Assembly: GCA_949710005.1 (NCBI GenBank)
Contig: OX453286.1
Location: 12,340,242-12,404,241 of the forward strand
Length of the DNA: 64,000 bases
Source of the DNA: Ricordea florida
Lineage: Eukaryota > Cnidaria > Anthozoa > Corallimorpharia > Ricordeidae
Reading direction: 5' to 3'
The first letter of the stretch is position 1. Each line of letters starts with the position of its first letter. Below, one piece after another: positions 45,801 through 54,608 of the stretch. The notes beneath the pieces are model-generated. The model made no database searches and was not told the DNA's origin. It saw only the letters and a list, made by a program, of their open reading frames with translations. Made by a program: the position numbers and the translations under genes.

Positions 45801-48800
45801 CAAGGATTAATCAGTCCCTTTGGTGCGCCATGATCCGTGTGATCTCCGATCACTCATCCAAATCCGGATCGTACCAAAAAAACACACCCTTAAATGCAAT
45901 TCACTTTGAACCAATGGAGGTCACGCAATATTGGTGTTATGTAATCATGTCGAGTGGATCTTGTGACAAGTCTTGGCACTGTGGCAGGCATATTTTGCCC
46001 TCTTTGTAGTTTGTTAATTTGGTGTGATGGAAGGCCATATCGTAAGCTGTTGCAATAGTGAAGCGTGAAAAAGACGTTCGGTTGTAGGTTTGTCCAAATG
46101 GCGTCGTTTTTTCCCGATATCTCTAATAGAAAGGTAAGTAGCCTTATTTAGGTGCGTGCCTAAGGTAAGGTGCAGATCGAAGATTACGCCAAGGCTCTGT
46201 GCTTCAGGTAGAACACTAACATGACAGTCTCCAATGGGCCGACTGGTAAGGGCTGGAGGATCACAAACTTTGAACTTTGAGCGACTGTGTAGAACTTGAG
46301 TCTGGTCATCTTTAAAGGCTAATTTGTTGCTTATAGCCCACGATTCAATCTTTCATAGTCTATCACTATAAAGATGTTAGAGGATTGTGTAAATCTGGCT
46401 ATCATCCGCATATATTATACAGCCAATACCCTGAGCATTTACGATGTCTTCAAGGGGAGAGAAATACAGCGTGAAAAGGATCGGGCTCAGTACGGAGCCC
46501 TGCAGAACACCATGAATGAGTGGCCGTGGAGTAGAATGATTCATTCCAACCATGACCGACAACGTACGCGATGAAAGGCAGGGTTTAAACCATTGAATGG
46601 CACTTCCTTTAATTTCAAAACGATGGCTTAAGTCGACTAAGAAGAATCCCATGATCTAGAGTGTCAAATGCCGCAGAAAAGGCTAGAAGGATCAACACTG
46701 CCTCATTAGCAGCATCCAAGGCTCTGAGCAGATCGTTTTGGCCACGACCTAAAGCGGTATCCGTGCTGCACTTCTTGAGGTAGGCAGATCGCATATTTGG
46801 TAGGAGACAATTACCTTTGTCACATCAGTGCTGTGGAGTTAATAGTTAAGAGATTATCAATCTTTTGTAGAAAGTAATTAACAGATTTGGCTGGTAAGTT
46901 CTGCTGACTGTCCGTTGAGAGCCATGATGAAGCAAGTTGTTGGCCAAATGAAACAATTGCCTCTCGTCACAGTTCATTATCCTACGCTTGTGGGAGGTGG
47001 TCTTTGCCGCAGTGAGCAATTGCCGATAGCAATGGCATTGGTCTTTGTACATCTGACGATCAATCTCCAGTTTGACATTTCTCGTACAGTATTTTGCTGC
47101 TTTCAAAGATTCGTTTTCCCATGGTGCATGCGGCCTGAGTGTGATCAACCAAGTTTTTTTAGGGGCATGACGATCATTGAACATGCACAGTGTGAAGTTG
47201 TACTGGTTAGTTGGGCACGCTAAATCAGAAGTGGGATCTAAATGGAGGGCTAACTCGCGTGTATCACAGCAAAACTGATCAATGTCAGGGCCCATTATTT
47301 TGCGATGAGCCACTGTTTTCTTAGTGGTATTGGAACGAAGCATATTAAGGTGACAGGTTACCGCGTAGTGATCTGATGGCAAGTCGATGTCGGCATTTAT
47401 TTGAGAGATGTAGTTATGAGGAGATCTAGTTGAACGCAAATCTAAGGTGTAAACCGGACAAGTCAAGAAGTTTGAGAAACTGCAACCCTTCCCTGTCCGT
47501 AGGATTGTCAACATGAAAATTAAAATCAACAGTAATCAAAAGATGACCAGGTGATACAATAAAAAGTTTCAAGTGTCGTTGAAATTTCTGCAAAAAATGA
47601 AAAAAAAAATGAGGCGGTTTTTCTTTGATGGTGGAGGACGGTATAGAGGGGCTAATCTAAGGTTATTTCAGGTAGACGTAATATGTGTTCAAACGTAGAG
47701 AAGCTAGCACGATCTTCTTGTCTTACTTTGAAGCCGTCGCGAAAAATAGTATCCACGCTGCACACCTCCGCGATTTTAAAGACGATCTAGGAATGGGGAC
47801 TAGCTGGTGATCTTGAAGTGTGTTCATGCATGTCAGCAAAAAAGCAGTTATTACGCTAATCGGAAATGTGACCGCAGACTCGCAGAATTCCGGAAGAAAT
47901 GTTGTTTTGTAACCGAAGTTGTTCTGGAGTACCACTTCGGAAACGACGGTTTTTTTTTTGTGGCGATGGTTTTTATTTTGGAGGGATCTGTTCAAATGTC
48001 GGGCATTTCTTTTACCTTGGGAAGTACTCTCGCTGGTTTGGCGTCTTAACTTGCTCGGCGAGTGGACCTCCACCCTGTCTTGAAAGAAAGTCTTCACGAA
48101 TCCACATGAAATACGAATAAATCTACGAAAGTACGAACAAATGTACTCCTAATACTGTGCGAACACGAACGAGTTTACATTCACGACCAACTAAACTCCG
48201 AGCAGACATGTGAGAATAATTCTGTGTATGAACAGCTTGCAACAAACGGAAATGAATGTACCGACCAGGGATCACCACGTAACACACCAACCGATAATTT
48301 AACAAGCGCTGATGAGTTGCATTCAAATGAAATGAAGTGTAGGAGATCACGGGTAAGATATGTGTTTACCTTGCAATCCAGAGGAAGACGTGAAAGAGAA
48401 CCTTCCGGAATTCCCTGCATGAAAATAATCAAAGTATTTAGAAAGACAAAACTAATTCGAGATGCTGTCAAATGATATCTGAGGAAGTGTATTCCAAATT
48501 TATTGAAGCTTAAGTTTATGCAGTTCGATTACAGTCGCTTACATTTCATGGAAAGCAGGTGCGGAAGACGAAATGTTGCTTTCTCAAAAAATTGCTTCAC
48601 ACAGAAATCGCGTGCATGTCTTTTGCGACTGAGGACGTCGAAGCATAAGAATTCACCTAGCAGTAAGCAGTCGAAACGTCGCGATCAACATCCAGTGACC
48701 ACATCGTGTGACAAATGAACAATTTATATTATGATCAATTCACCATTGTTTTGCATGTATGTAGATGGAGATTGTTGAAGCAATTAAAACACTGTTGGCT

Positions 48801-48807
48801 TAAAACC

Positions 48808-48844
<37 letters not shown>

Positions 48845-51800
48845 GTAATAATAATAGTAATAATAATAGTAATAATAGTAATAATAATAATAATTTATAA
48901 TATTAATAATATTCATGATAATACTAATAATAATTATAATAATAATTTATTTGCTTATAGTGCGCGGGTTCCATTGGAAGATGCTCACCCGCGCATAACA
49001 AGATAGAAATAAAAATTACATTGCAATATTAAGAATTTTACAATCAAATGTCCACGACAAAATAACTACTTATAACTACTGCAGTGTCTTGTAGACTAGT
49101 CTCTTTAAGTGGTGATGTGGAAGAGAACCCTGGCTCATCAGATCACTGCAGTGCAGATACCCGAGTTCAGTTTCACTACTAGAAACCATGTTTTGTGAAT
49201 TGCATAGAGCTGCACTTAATGTAGGAGGAGGTGGTGATTGCTTTTTGCGAGTTGTATCACATCAACTCTATGGCAATCCCCATAATCTTTTACATGTGCG
49301 CAGCCGTGGTGTTCATTATTTGCTGCATGACCCGGAACAGTTTATAGAAAGCAACACTGACAACTCTTGGCAATGATATTTATTAAGTAATATGTCGTGT
49401 CAGAGAACATGGGCTGATGCAATCATAATTCAAGCAGTGGCCAATTCCAGAATTCCTTTAATTTATTAATACATATTGCAAAATCAAATGAAACCTTTTC
49501 TCCCATTACTATTGTTCAACCAGTGAATATGATGAGTGGATGCAGAGACATTTACTTCGGACACATAGGTGAAACTCATTATGTTACTACGGTAGAAAAA
49601 CAAAGTTCTTCAGCAGTACTTGTTGGTACGAAATGCACTCAAAGTTTAGTTGGAGACAAACCAATTGACAAAAATGAAAAACACAGAGCTTACGTAAAAG
49701 AGTAAACACATTGCGGGAAGGCGAGCGCTCTCACCACTGCGCCAACCCTGCTCCCCAACACACGGTCATCCTTATTTTAATACCAACCTCAAAAAACAAT
49801 CAGGGTGACCTTGGAGATGCATACGTGAGTCCGACGCTAAGATATATCCCGTGGCTAACTCTAAAAGCTGTCCAGTAAAAACAACAGATAGCTACCTGTT
49901 ACATCTCAAACCAGCTTCAAAATCCGTCTCTTTCAGAAACCCAGACATAGCGAAAGCGCAAAATTCAATCCAGCGGAGGAGATTCGGTATTGCAATGCAC
50001 CACTTGAGTCAATAACGCTTAAGAACGTAATAAAACAGATAGGCAAACGAGTGATATAAAGCCACGTCTCTACAACCGTTGCCTCAGAGCTACAGCTGTT
50101 ACAGTCCTCTCCGATCACATGCAATTTTGAGACGATGCATGTAAGTCTAATGGACCACAAATCACATCAATTGGGCTGTTTTAATGCTTCAAATGAGCGG
50201 ACGCTGTCGCTCGTTCTTAGCGACTTTAAATTTGGTTCTAGGTCTTGTACCAGCTCCGCTTTATTGGAAAAAGAAAACGAAACTAATTAACAATGAGCTC
50301 CACACGCATAGCTCAAAATGCCACAGCAGTCACAGCAAGACGCTGGAAGAGGTCTTGACCATATTTATTGGACAGCGTCTATGCCTTGTGGGGATGAGGG
50401 TTTTCCGCAGTATTTACTGCAATTGTAATATGCATCTGTATAACTATTAAACTCCTCGATGACTTGCACTTAAAACACTTTTTAAAAAAATTCTCAGCAA
50501 GGATTTTGCCCTTTCAGTTGGTTGACGTTCCTTGAATTCTCTACTCAAATTTTTCTTTCAACTTGTTTTGCAAACGGCGCACATGTCTTATCGTATTCGC
50601 ATTCTCGTAGCTCTTGTGCGATTGTTTGAAACATCGACGTTTGTTAATTTTCTAAAATTGATACAGAATCCAAGTATATTCAGCCTTCGGGAAGACCAGT
50701 ATCCAAGGATTTAGAATTTCATGAAATATAATAAAACAGTTATTCCATTTGCGTTTGGTGTGTATTGAATTGGGGATAGCCAACTCGCTCCACCCGCCTT
50801 GTTAGAGTAAGGCCCGGTTTAAACGTCGAACTTCACATGTGCCGAATCAAATGCAAATGAGAAAAATCTTTTGTTTTCCCTCAGTTGCATTAGATTCGGC
50901 ACATGTAAAGTTCGATGTTTGAACGGGGTCTTAACTGTTTAATATGCACGGGTGACCTTTTTTTTTTAAACTCCCATTTTTACGCAAAAAAAAAACTGCC
51001 GATATCGTGCCATTCTGACCAAACAAGCGTGGTCAGTAATATATTTGTTCTCGAGTAAAAGAGGAAAAGCTCCTCGAGGGAGCGACATACCGTAGCTCCA
51101 TACTATTCTTTGGGGTTTCCATTTACAATGCAGGAGTTAGCTCATCTTGCCAACTCGCGGCGCCAGGCTCACAATAATTGGCATTACTTTTTCTTGTTGT
51201 GGTCAGGTTTGCCTGTGAGCGTGCTGTTGTTGATGCAGTACCAGACTCCCAATATGGTGGTCAGTCTCTGGACAACCCATCAAAAAGAAGGAAACTTACA
51301 GCTGACGACTTCTCAGTTCACGAGGAAACAACAACAGAATTAACCAATAAAACAAAATCGAATCTGGAATTGGAGATTGCAGACAGTTGTGTTGAAGACA
51401 CCTTGGAAGTGAATCTTGGTTTAGATAACGACTTCAATGCACAGCTGCAGTACAAGGAGAAGGAAGTAGCTGAACTGGAAGTTGTCGCAGATAGTCTGGA
51501 CTGCAATGAAAACAGTCACACGTTCCTTGAGGGACCTAATGACGATACTGGACTAGGAAAAAAGTGTGAGCACACGGCAAACATGGCGAAAGAAACTGAA
51601 GTGCGGGTTGAGGAGCGATATGGCGATCTTTCATCATGTATGAGAGTGAACCACAGTTGTCCAACACCAACTGAGGCTCAACGGCAGAGCAATAAAGGAT
51701 TCGCTAACAATAAAAGGTCTTCAATGGAACTACAGGAACACAGAAATACACAGGTTGAGGACATGGGACCTGTAGAGCCACTGAGGGAGTCAGACATACC

Positions 51801-54608
51801 GACAGGCTTTTTATGTACAAGTCTTCCCAGAAAGGTTTGATTTCAGTGGGTCTTGCAAGGAACTAGATCTATAGATACTTGACCAAACTGCTGTCACTGT
51901 ATCTCTTTTCGGGCTTATTTCTAACTTAGCGGCGCCGCGTGTTTCTTTGCACAGGAAAACTTTTGAAGAATTAGTGACCTTTGTGTTTTGGTGTTTCAGT
52001 GTAGAGTTTTCATTGATGTTAATCAGTGTGATGATTGCAGATAAGTGGCAGCGTTGAAGCATCTGATGATGAAGAGATTCCCAGAAATCTTGTGGTTGTT
52101 GGTCAGATGTCACTTGTTGTGTCCAGACCGTCTGTTTCGCGGAAAACAGGAACCAAAACAAATAACGTGGCTAAGAACTTTAAGAAATTTAAAAAGGTTT
52201 GACGCTTTTGAAAATACTTTATTTTCTTATTGTTATGCCAATTCTAACCCTCCCGTTTTTCATGACTCTGTAATCTGTGTTTTGTTTGCAGCAACTGTAT
52301 CCGGGCTCTGGACTTAGTCTCCCTCGTATTATTGGCGGCAGTGACCTAGCTGTTTACCAGGCCTACGATCAACTGGATAAGGACGAGTGGTTCCTGGAGG
52401 CAAAAGAGGTGTGTTAGTCTTTGCAGTTTGACGTTTGCACGCGGAACCGAAGAATTAACGTTAACTTGCTCTTTTTACATTATGCGTACAGGCCGATGCT
52501 GAGCGCCAAAGAGAAGAAAAACTTGCGGAGGAACTCTTCAGGTATTAATAATCCTCGTTTGAGTAAGACACACAGCGGCCTTTATTACGGGAGGTATTTG
52601 TTTGGTCTGTTGCAGTACGTGTTTACTGTGTAGGAAGTCACTCGGTTGTCATCGTGTGCTGACTTGTCGTTGCAGGAATGGTTTTCGGTTTGTGTGATAC
52701 AGACAGTACTTTGCTCTACAATGATGCGACAAATGAGGAATAATTCAGGCATGGCGCAGGTTCTTGATATCAATCCTTGAATTGAAGTGCGGTTGATACT
52801 GAATTACGCATAGTAGGGGCAGTACACAGCATGATAGTTTTCCTTCTGTTGGTTTAGGGTAGCGGGAAAATATTGTGTCTATGAACTACTTCTCTTGCGC
52901 GTAGTGGAGAGAGGCTGCTTTCTTTGCCGACCACTCTTCAGTATACATGCAAAATTGATTCTAAAAGCCAGGTAAAAGTTATGTATGCCCAGCGTTATCT
53001 CTTGTGTGTGACAAAGCTTTAGCTCCATAGTTAAGAAAGCCGAAAAGCTTAAGATATTAGTTCTCTTCCCAACATACCGAGACATTGGAGGCCAACATTC
53101 GCGATAGGATTCATATTTTTCGTTAATATCAGCTCATGACCATTCCCACCTATAAACTGACCTGCTTGATGGGGCCAGATTTCCATGTAACCCCACACTT
53201 CGTAATGTATCGTGTATATTTATTGTCCAGAGTAATGAATGACCAAACATTTGCTTTCAAAGGACGACACAGTACCGGATGCATAACGAAGTATGGGGCT
53301 ATATGGAAATTTGTGTGGCTAGATTTCCACATTTACACGTGCATTACCCAAGACAATAGGAAACTTAAGCAAGGGCGCCGTCGACGAGAAAGAGAACACC
53401 AAAAAAGAAACAATAGGCATAATGAGCAAAAACAATGGCTCTGCACTCCCCGCACTTGCGTTTTGCATTTTAGTACATTTCGTTGCCGTTCTCTCCAAAA
53501 CAACGACGTGAAATGACCAAATTTAAAGTTCTGTGGAGGATATGAGCACTGCCAGAGAAAGGTTAAATTGACTCGGAAAACATCAACGCCATTCTTGCAA
53601 GTTAAATTCCTGGACAGTTGGCATGAGTTCCACAAGGAGAATGTGTTGGAATAATTGCAATTTCATTGCAGTAATGCGAATTTAGGTTTCTAACAGTCGT
53701 TCTCGTTGACGTCGGCGTCGTCCTTGCTTAAGTCCCTATTACAGCTACACCATGCATTATAAGGTATGGAGTTACCCGCAAATGTAACCAAGTAAAACTA
53801 TTGGATACAACAAGAACGAAACGACAGGGCCAGCAGAGTGGACCACAGTTTTCAAATGAGGCCACATGCTACATCTGGGATTTAAACTGTCTCGGGATTT
53901 GTACTTGACGACCCACATTTGTGGATGTTATTTTTTAAAACAAGGTTCAATTTGGCGCTTTACGATTAAGATCCAAAACGTAAATCTCATCGGCGAGTGC
54001 CACGCACACTTCCTTTCTAGACGTATTAGCGCTCAGTCTATCAAGTATTATTGAATTGATAACTGCCTCAATTGCCATTTGGTTAACAATGTAGTGATAT
54101 TGTGTCGAGACGCTGCATACCCATCAGTCCTGGGAGGGAAGTGTTTAACGGTGGCTTTATTCTGAGAAATACACTTCAGTTTTCCGCATTGTTCCCTATT
54201 GACAAAGCATGAAATGCTTGGAAAATAGCAGGTTTTTTGACCTCCTTTCTCTGAAATCTGTTAATGCTGGGTGAATGTTGTGTAGACGCAATCATTCTAT
54301 CTCTCATGTTGAAAGCGGTGCCGAAATCCAATCGGTTGTATATGCCGTTAAGTCGTACAAAATTTCCTTCCCAACTCTGGTGGAGAATTTCTCACTGTAG
54401 AAAGAAATAAGTTGGAAAAAGGTAAAATTAGCGTCTTCTTTTATCCATTGGAAACGTGTCAGGAAGACAAGACTGCCGCCATTAGCACAGGCTGTATTAC
54501 CTTATAGCTGGAGTAGATGTTTTAATTTGCAGTAAACTTCTTTAATTTCGTGTGTATCGTTTCAGATGGGATGGCAGACCCACTGGTGGCAAACGACCAA
54601 GACGATAA
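33781..54608 (+). CDS. NBN: Nibrin (NBS1), seventeen coding exons
   Basis: Nibrin is the FHA/BRCT subunit of the MRE11-RAD50-NBN complex, which senses DNA double-strand breaks in the nucleus and recruits ATM. Exons: 33781-33823, 33903-33947, 34253-34335, 35786-35928, 37956-38041, 40075-40151, 40826-40929, 42232-42349, 42461-42651, 43081-43172, 43410-43510, 45051-45169, 51207-51834, 52041-52196, 52292-52408, 52492-52541, 54566-54608. All have GT-AG ends and matching phase, giving 731 codons plus stop (human 754). FHA is at residues 1-105 (EHVVGRK, SISRRHAV, SSKYGTF), tandem BRCT at about 106-330, a low-complexity acidic linker at 330-650, and the MRE11-binding KNFKKFKK at the end of exon 14. 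A C-terminal LFRW resembles the ATM-binding end. Exon 7 (104 bp) and exon 8 (118 bp) match the corresponding human exon sizes. Confidence 0.96.
33903..33947 (+). CDS. NBN: NBN exon 2, FHA start
   Basis: Encodes VGLVSGTEHVVGRK. The Arg of VGRK is the FHA phosphopeptide-binding Arg. The acceptor TTTTTTCCAG and donor GTATGC are good. The human gene has no intron directly after this point. Confidence 0.93.
34253..34335 (+). CDS. NBN: NBN exon 3, FHA
   Basis: Encodes DCSVLIQGDPSISRRHAVIT. SISRRH is the FHA Ser-x-x-His core. The exon ends DSL in phase 0 at GTAATC. Confidence 0.94.
34601..34753. mobile_element. Foldback MITE with 8-bp target duplication (copy 1)
   Basis: The ends GGTAAGATTCCC and GGAAATCTTACC are parts of about 45-bp inverted repeats, including AGGTCCCTACTTCATTATGC. 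The octamer AAGTTATG flanks both sides (34593-34600 and 34754-34761). An 8-bp duplication points to the hAT group. It lies in NBN intron 3. Confidence 0.88.
34980..35600 (+). mobile_element. Decayed Penelope-like 3' fragment in NBN intron 3
   Basis: Broken plus-strand frames read like the GIY-YIG C-terminus of Penelope-like elements (IPCNDCNQGYVN, then a TNHAIG-like stretch). They end with a hammerhead-like motif at 35555-35586. There are many stops, so this is an old copy. Confidence 0.55.
35555..35586 (+). ncRNA. Hammerhead-like motif, Penelope relic
   Basis: CTGAAGA (35555-35561), a 6-bp helix GACACT/AGTGTC and GAAAC (35582-35586) form the hammerhead core layout. Helix II is the best of the three copies in the window. 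Helices I and III are not obvious. Confidence 0.45.
35786..35928 (+). CDS. NBN: NBN exon 4, FHA end
   Basis: Encodes VFLEDSSKYGTFLNGNRV and LNSGDKILFGKNNSHFR, the FHA strand with S-KYGT-N and the closing strands. Confidence 0.95.
36465..37749. mobile_element. TIR-bounded element in NBN intron 4
   Basis: The left end AAGTAATGGTCTGCGTAAGA (continuing ACTAGGCA) and the right end (complement AAGTAATGGTCCGCGTAAGA) form about 28-bp inverted repeats with one mismatch. The 1.3-kb interior includes a Penelope reverse-transcriptase fragment, so an older insertion is carried within it. A target duplication was not found. Confidence 0.6.
37020..37440 (+). pseudogene. Penelope reverse-transcriptase fragment
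   Basis: Broken frames read FIKGE, then a RGYP-like stretch, then FEERKAALQQNKRTHNI and LPFVTQYHPAVPKLKKILLS, then KEPPIISYKREKSLKDI after a frameshift. This order is the post-palm and linker region of Penelope-like reverse transcriptases. Both ends are missing. Confidence 0.65.
37956..38041 (+). CDS. NBN: NBN exon 5, BRCT1 start
   Basis: Encodes LEYTPLVVVPSCLDENKKK, aligning with the FHA-BRCT junction of nibrin. It leaves in phase 1. Confidence 0.93.
38497..39217. mobile_element. hAT-like non-autonomous element in NBN intron 5
   Basis: The ends CAGTGCTTGAAATTAG and CTAATTTCGAGCACTG are inverted repeats with one mismatch. The flanking octamers CAAAAGTG (38489-38496) and CAAAAGGG (39218-39225) match at seven of eight positions. 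Terminal CAGTG and 8-bp duplications fit hAT elements. The 126-codon frame at 38857-39237 crosses the right end and is not a transposase. Confidence 0.75.
39600..39840 (+). repeat. Degenerate (GATTTT)n array
   Basis: A 240-bp array of GATTTT and variants (GATTTTGC, GATTTTTGTC) in NBN intron 5, with drift increasing to the right. Confidence 0.85.
40075..40151 (+). CDS. NBN: NBN exon 6, BRCT1
   Basis: Encodes GGHIINEWRPGIVTHLVMDG then LMFTIK. GG followed by THLV is the BRCT signature. Acceptor ACATGTAG, donor GTGAGT. Confidence 0.93.
40826..40929 (+). CDS. NBN: NBN exon 7, BRCT1 end
   Basis: Encodes VIHALADCCPIVTPAYFDDL. It corresponds to the human segment ending the first BRCT and is 104 bp long, as in human. 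Confidence 0.93.
40930..42231 (+). other. NBN intron 7
   Basis: No repeat with clear ends and no coding signature seen; short open frames are AT-rich chance frames. Confidence 0.5.
42232..42349 (+). CDS. NBN: NBN exon 8, inter-BRCT and BRCT2 start
   Basis: Encodes YLPDLKEETISPQDVSFLPN and ends FTGKTFIFISKKQ, the first strand of BRCT2. Length 118 bp, as in human. Confidence 0.95.
42461..42651 (+). CDS. NBN: NBN exon 9, BRCT2
   Basis: Encodes HKRMRHAVELSGG and SQQWIAHVVETLRR. It leaves in phase 2 at GTGTGT. Confidence 0.94.
43081..43172 (+). CDS. NBN: NBN exon 10, BRCT2 end
   Basis: Encodes HKCRPIPESEVGLALLYVSL then DKYCNPSITA, matching the nibrin segment RPIPEAEIGLA. Confidence 0.95.
43410..43510 (+). 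CDS. NBN: NBN exon 11
   Basis: Encodes VPPLTQSLVDQSFQAAEVM. The TQ lies where human nibrin has the ATM target Ser343 (an SQ in a similar context). Phase 0 at GTAAAC. Confidence 0.9.
44085..44260 (+). pseudogene. Possible tyrosine-recombinase (Crypton-like) N-terminal fragment
   Basis: An ATG-led stretch reads MAGERFSTLN, stop, EDISKLLREKDSFNAQKST. This resembles the short N-terminus common to cnidarian tyrosine-recombinase transposon proteins. No recombinase core is visible and the frame is broken, so the call is tentative. Confidence 0.3.
44336..44469. mobile_element. Small foldback element, ACTACAGAATACAGGGCCAC ends
   Basis: A 21-bp perfect inverted repeat (AACTACAGAATACAGGGCCA, then C, and its complement) bounds 134 bp in NBN intron 11. 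A tRNA-like A-box (TAGCCTAGTGG) follows directly at 44469, hinting at an adjacent SINE head. Confidence 0.6.
44625..44782. mobile_element. Foldback MITE, TCAGTTCGCCCGAA family
   Basis: The arms CGGTCGTTTCGCCCGAAGGT then CAGTTCGCCCGAA, and their complement near 44753-44782, form about 35-bp inverted repeats with few mismatches in NBN intron 11. The exact ends are uncertain by a few bases. Confidence 0.65.
45051..45169 (+). CDS. NBN: NBN exon 12
   Basis: Encodes FKKPTLAVKQIRETQPQSVD and ends ASRICTGK plus two bases. It is part of the poorly conserved linker and contains another TQ. Confidence 0.82.
45711..45890. mobile_element. Foldback MITE, GGGTGTGTT family, inside the LINE
   Basis: The left arm GGCGTGTTTT, through GCGGATTTGGAT and GATCACACGTATCATGGCGC, folds back on the right arm ending GATCGTACC then AACACACCCT. 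It splits the LINE C-terminal tail. It shares terminal sequence with 6137-6857 and 62539-62668. Confidence 0.75.
46377..46810 (-). pseudogene. LINE reverse-transcriptase palm fragment
   Basis: Motif A is present as FSAAFDTLDHGILLSRL. Motif B reads GVLQGSVLSPILFTLYF and motif C CIIYADDSQIY. A frameshift lies near 46650 between A and B. Confidence 0.8.
47661..48656. other. NBN intron 12, unresolved stretch
   Basis: Overlapping open frames on both strands (for example 47723-48097 minus, 48181-48471 minus, 48224-48475 plus) have basic, serine-rich compositions. No family signature is recognised. It may be the 5' part of the LINE or another repeat. Confidence 0.3.
48657..48717 (+). mobile_element. 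Penelope-like 3' end fragment
   Basis: AGCAGTAAGCAGTCGAAACG, then TCGCGATCAACATCCAGTGA and CATCGTGTGACAAAT, matches 15032-15089 with one substitution. Only about 60 bp inserted or survived; the CTGAAGA box is lost. Confidence 0.75.
48811..49070 (-). mobile_element. LINE 3' end with (ATT)n tail
   Basis: A long AAT/AGT trinucleotide array (48811-48900) and AT-rich tail abut a minus-strand stretch with TTATGCGCGGGTGAGCATCT and AAGCAAATAAATTATT. This arrangement is typical of a LINE 3' untranslated end followed by its simple-repeat tail. Confidence 0.55.
49111..49134 (+). other. 2A-like ribosome-skipping motif, terminal Pro changed
   Basis: Eight codons read GDVEENPG, preceded by LVSLS and followed by Ser-Ser. 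The 2A consensus is DxExNPG followed by Pro, with skipping between Gly and Pro. Here the last codon is TCA instead of CCN, one base from Pro. The frame then meets a TAG at 49180. The motif sits about 50 bp upstream of the OTU fragment. Confidence 0.65.
49188..49705 (+). pseudogene. OTU-type cysteine protease fragment of a mobile element
   Basis: Two open pieces in different frames make one OTU-like domain: 49188-49376 (NVGGGGDCFLRVVSHQLYGN, with the Asp-Cys active-site motif, then DPEQFIESNTDNSWQ) and 49390-49705 (SCQRTWADAIIIQAVANS, then IYFGHIGETHYVTTVEKQS with the catalytic His). OTU proteases remove ubiquitin. Copies like this occur in cnidarian transposons, including Helitron-type elements, so I read it as element-derived and not a host gene. 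Stops and two frameshifts make it dead. Confidence 0.72.
49711..49757 (-). repeat. tRNA-derived SINE head fragment
   Basis: The minus strand reads GGGTTGGCGCAGTGGTGAGA then GCGCTCGCC, with a good RNA polymerase III A box (TGGCGCAGTGG). The B box and tail are missing, so this is a truncated SINE and not a tRNA gene. Confidence 0.55.
50810..50931. mobile_element. 122-bp foldback MITE with TA target
   Basis: The ends AGGCCCGGTTTAAACGTCGA and the complement of the right end (AGACCCCGTTCAAACATCGA) pair over more than 50 bp, including CACATGTGCCGAATC. A TA dinucleotide flanks both sides (50808-50809 and 50932-50933), which suits Tc1/mariner-type MITEs. It lies in NBN intron 12. Confidence 0.75.
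51207..51834 (+). CDS. NBN: NBN exon 13, long linker exon
   Basis: A 209-codon acidic, Ser/Thr-rich linker entered in phase 2 after TTGTGGTCAG. It has an SQ (VPDSQYGG) and a basic NLS-like PSKRRKL. It corresponds to the large linker exon of vertebrate nibrin. The preceding intron is 6 kb, so a small extra exon cannot be excluded, but phase fits direct joining to exon 12. Confidence 0.85.
52041..52196 (+). CDS. NBN: NBN exon 14, MRE11-binding motif
   Basis: Encodes VEASDDEEIPRNLVVVGQMS and ends NNVAKNFKKFKK. KNFKKFKK is the core MRE11-binding motif of nibrin. Confidence 0.96.
52292..52408 (+). CDS. NBN: NBN exon 15, MRE11-binding continuation
   Basis: Encodes YPGSGLSLPRIIGGSDLAVY and DEWFLEAKE. 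The IIGGSDL motif is diagnostic of nibrin. Confidence 0.96.
52492..52541 (+). CDS. NBN: NBN exon 16
   Basis: Encodes ADAERQREEKLAEELF, the acidic helix preceding the ATM-interacting end. Confidence 0.92.
53173..53319. mobile_element. Diverged member of the GGTAAGATTTCC foldback family
   Basis: The arms (GGCCAGATTTCCATG, then ACTTCGTAATGTAT) and their complement resemble the 34601 and 55554 elements in order and spacing, with many substitutions. No target duplication is visible. It lies in NBN intron 16. Confidence 0.5.
54566..54608 (+). CDS. NBN: NBN exon 17, C-terminus
   Basis: Completes Arg and encodes WDGRPTGGKRPRR then TAA (54606-54608). It follows a 2-kb intron and GTTTCAG. The human end is also LFR-aromatic followed by a basic tail. 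Confidence 0.88.

Larger units (their letters stand above)
45495..47660 (-). mobile_element. CR1/L2-like LINE relic in NBN intron 12
   Basis: Minus-strand pieces come in order. First is the endonuclease end and linker (47529-46846, INADIDLPSDHYAVTCHLN). Then comes the reverse-transcriptase palm (46810-46377, LLRALDAANEAVLILLAFSA and GVLQGSVLSPILFTLYFSPL with YADDSQ). Then comes the C-terminal tail (45711-45502, LITYKAQNGLATVYISQLLD and TLRSSTRNLLRVP). There are several frameshifts. A MITE (45711-45890) interrupts the tail. The C-terminal tail is characteristic of the CR1/L2 group. Confidence 0.82.

Noticed and set aside
49188..49376. Host OTU deubiquitinase gene
   Set aside because: It has frameshifts and stops, no introns with splice sites, and lies in a repeat-filled intron; element-derived is more likely.
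49711..49757. tRNA gene
   Set aside because: Only an A-box half is present; there is no cloverleaf or B box. It fits a truncated SINE.
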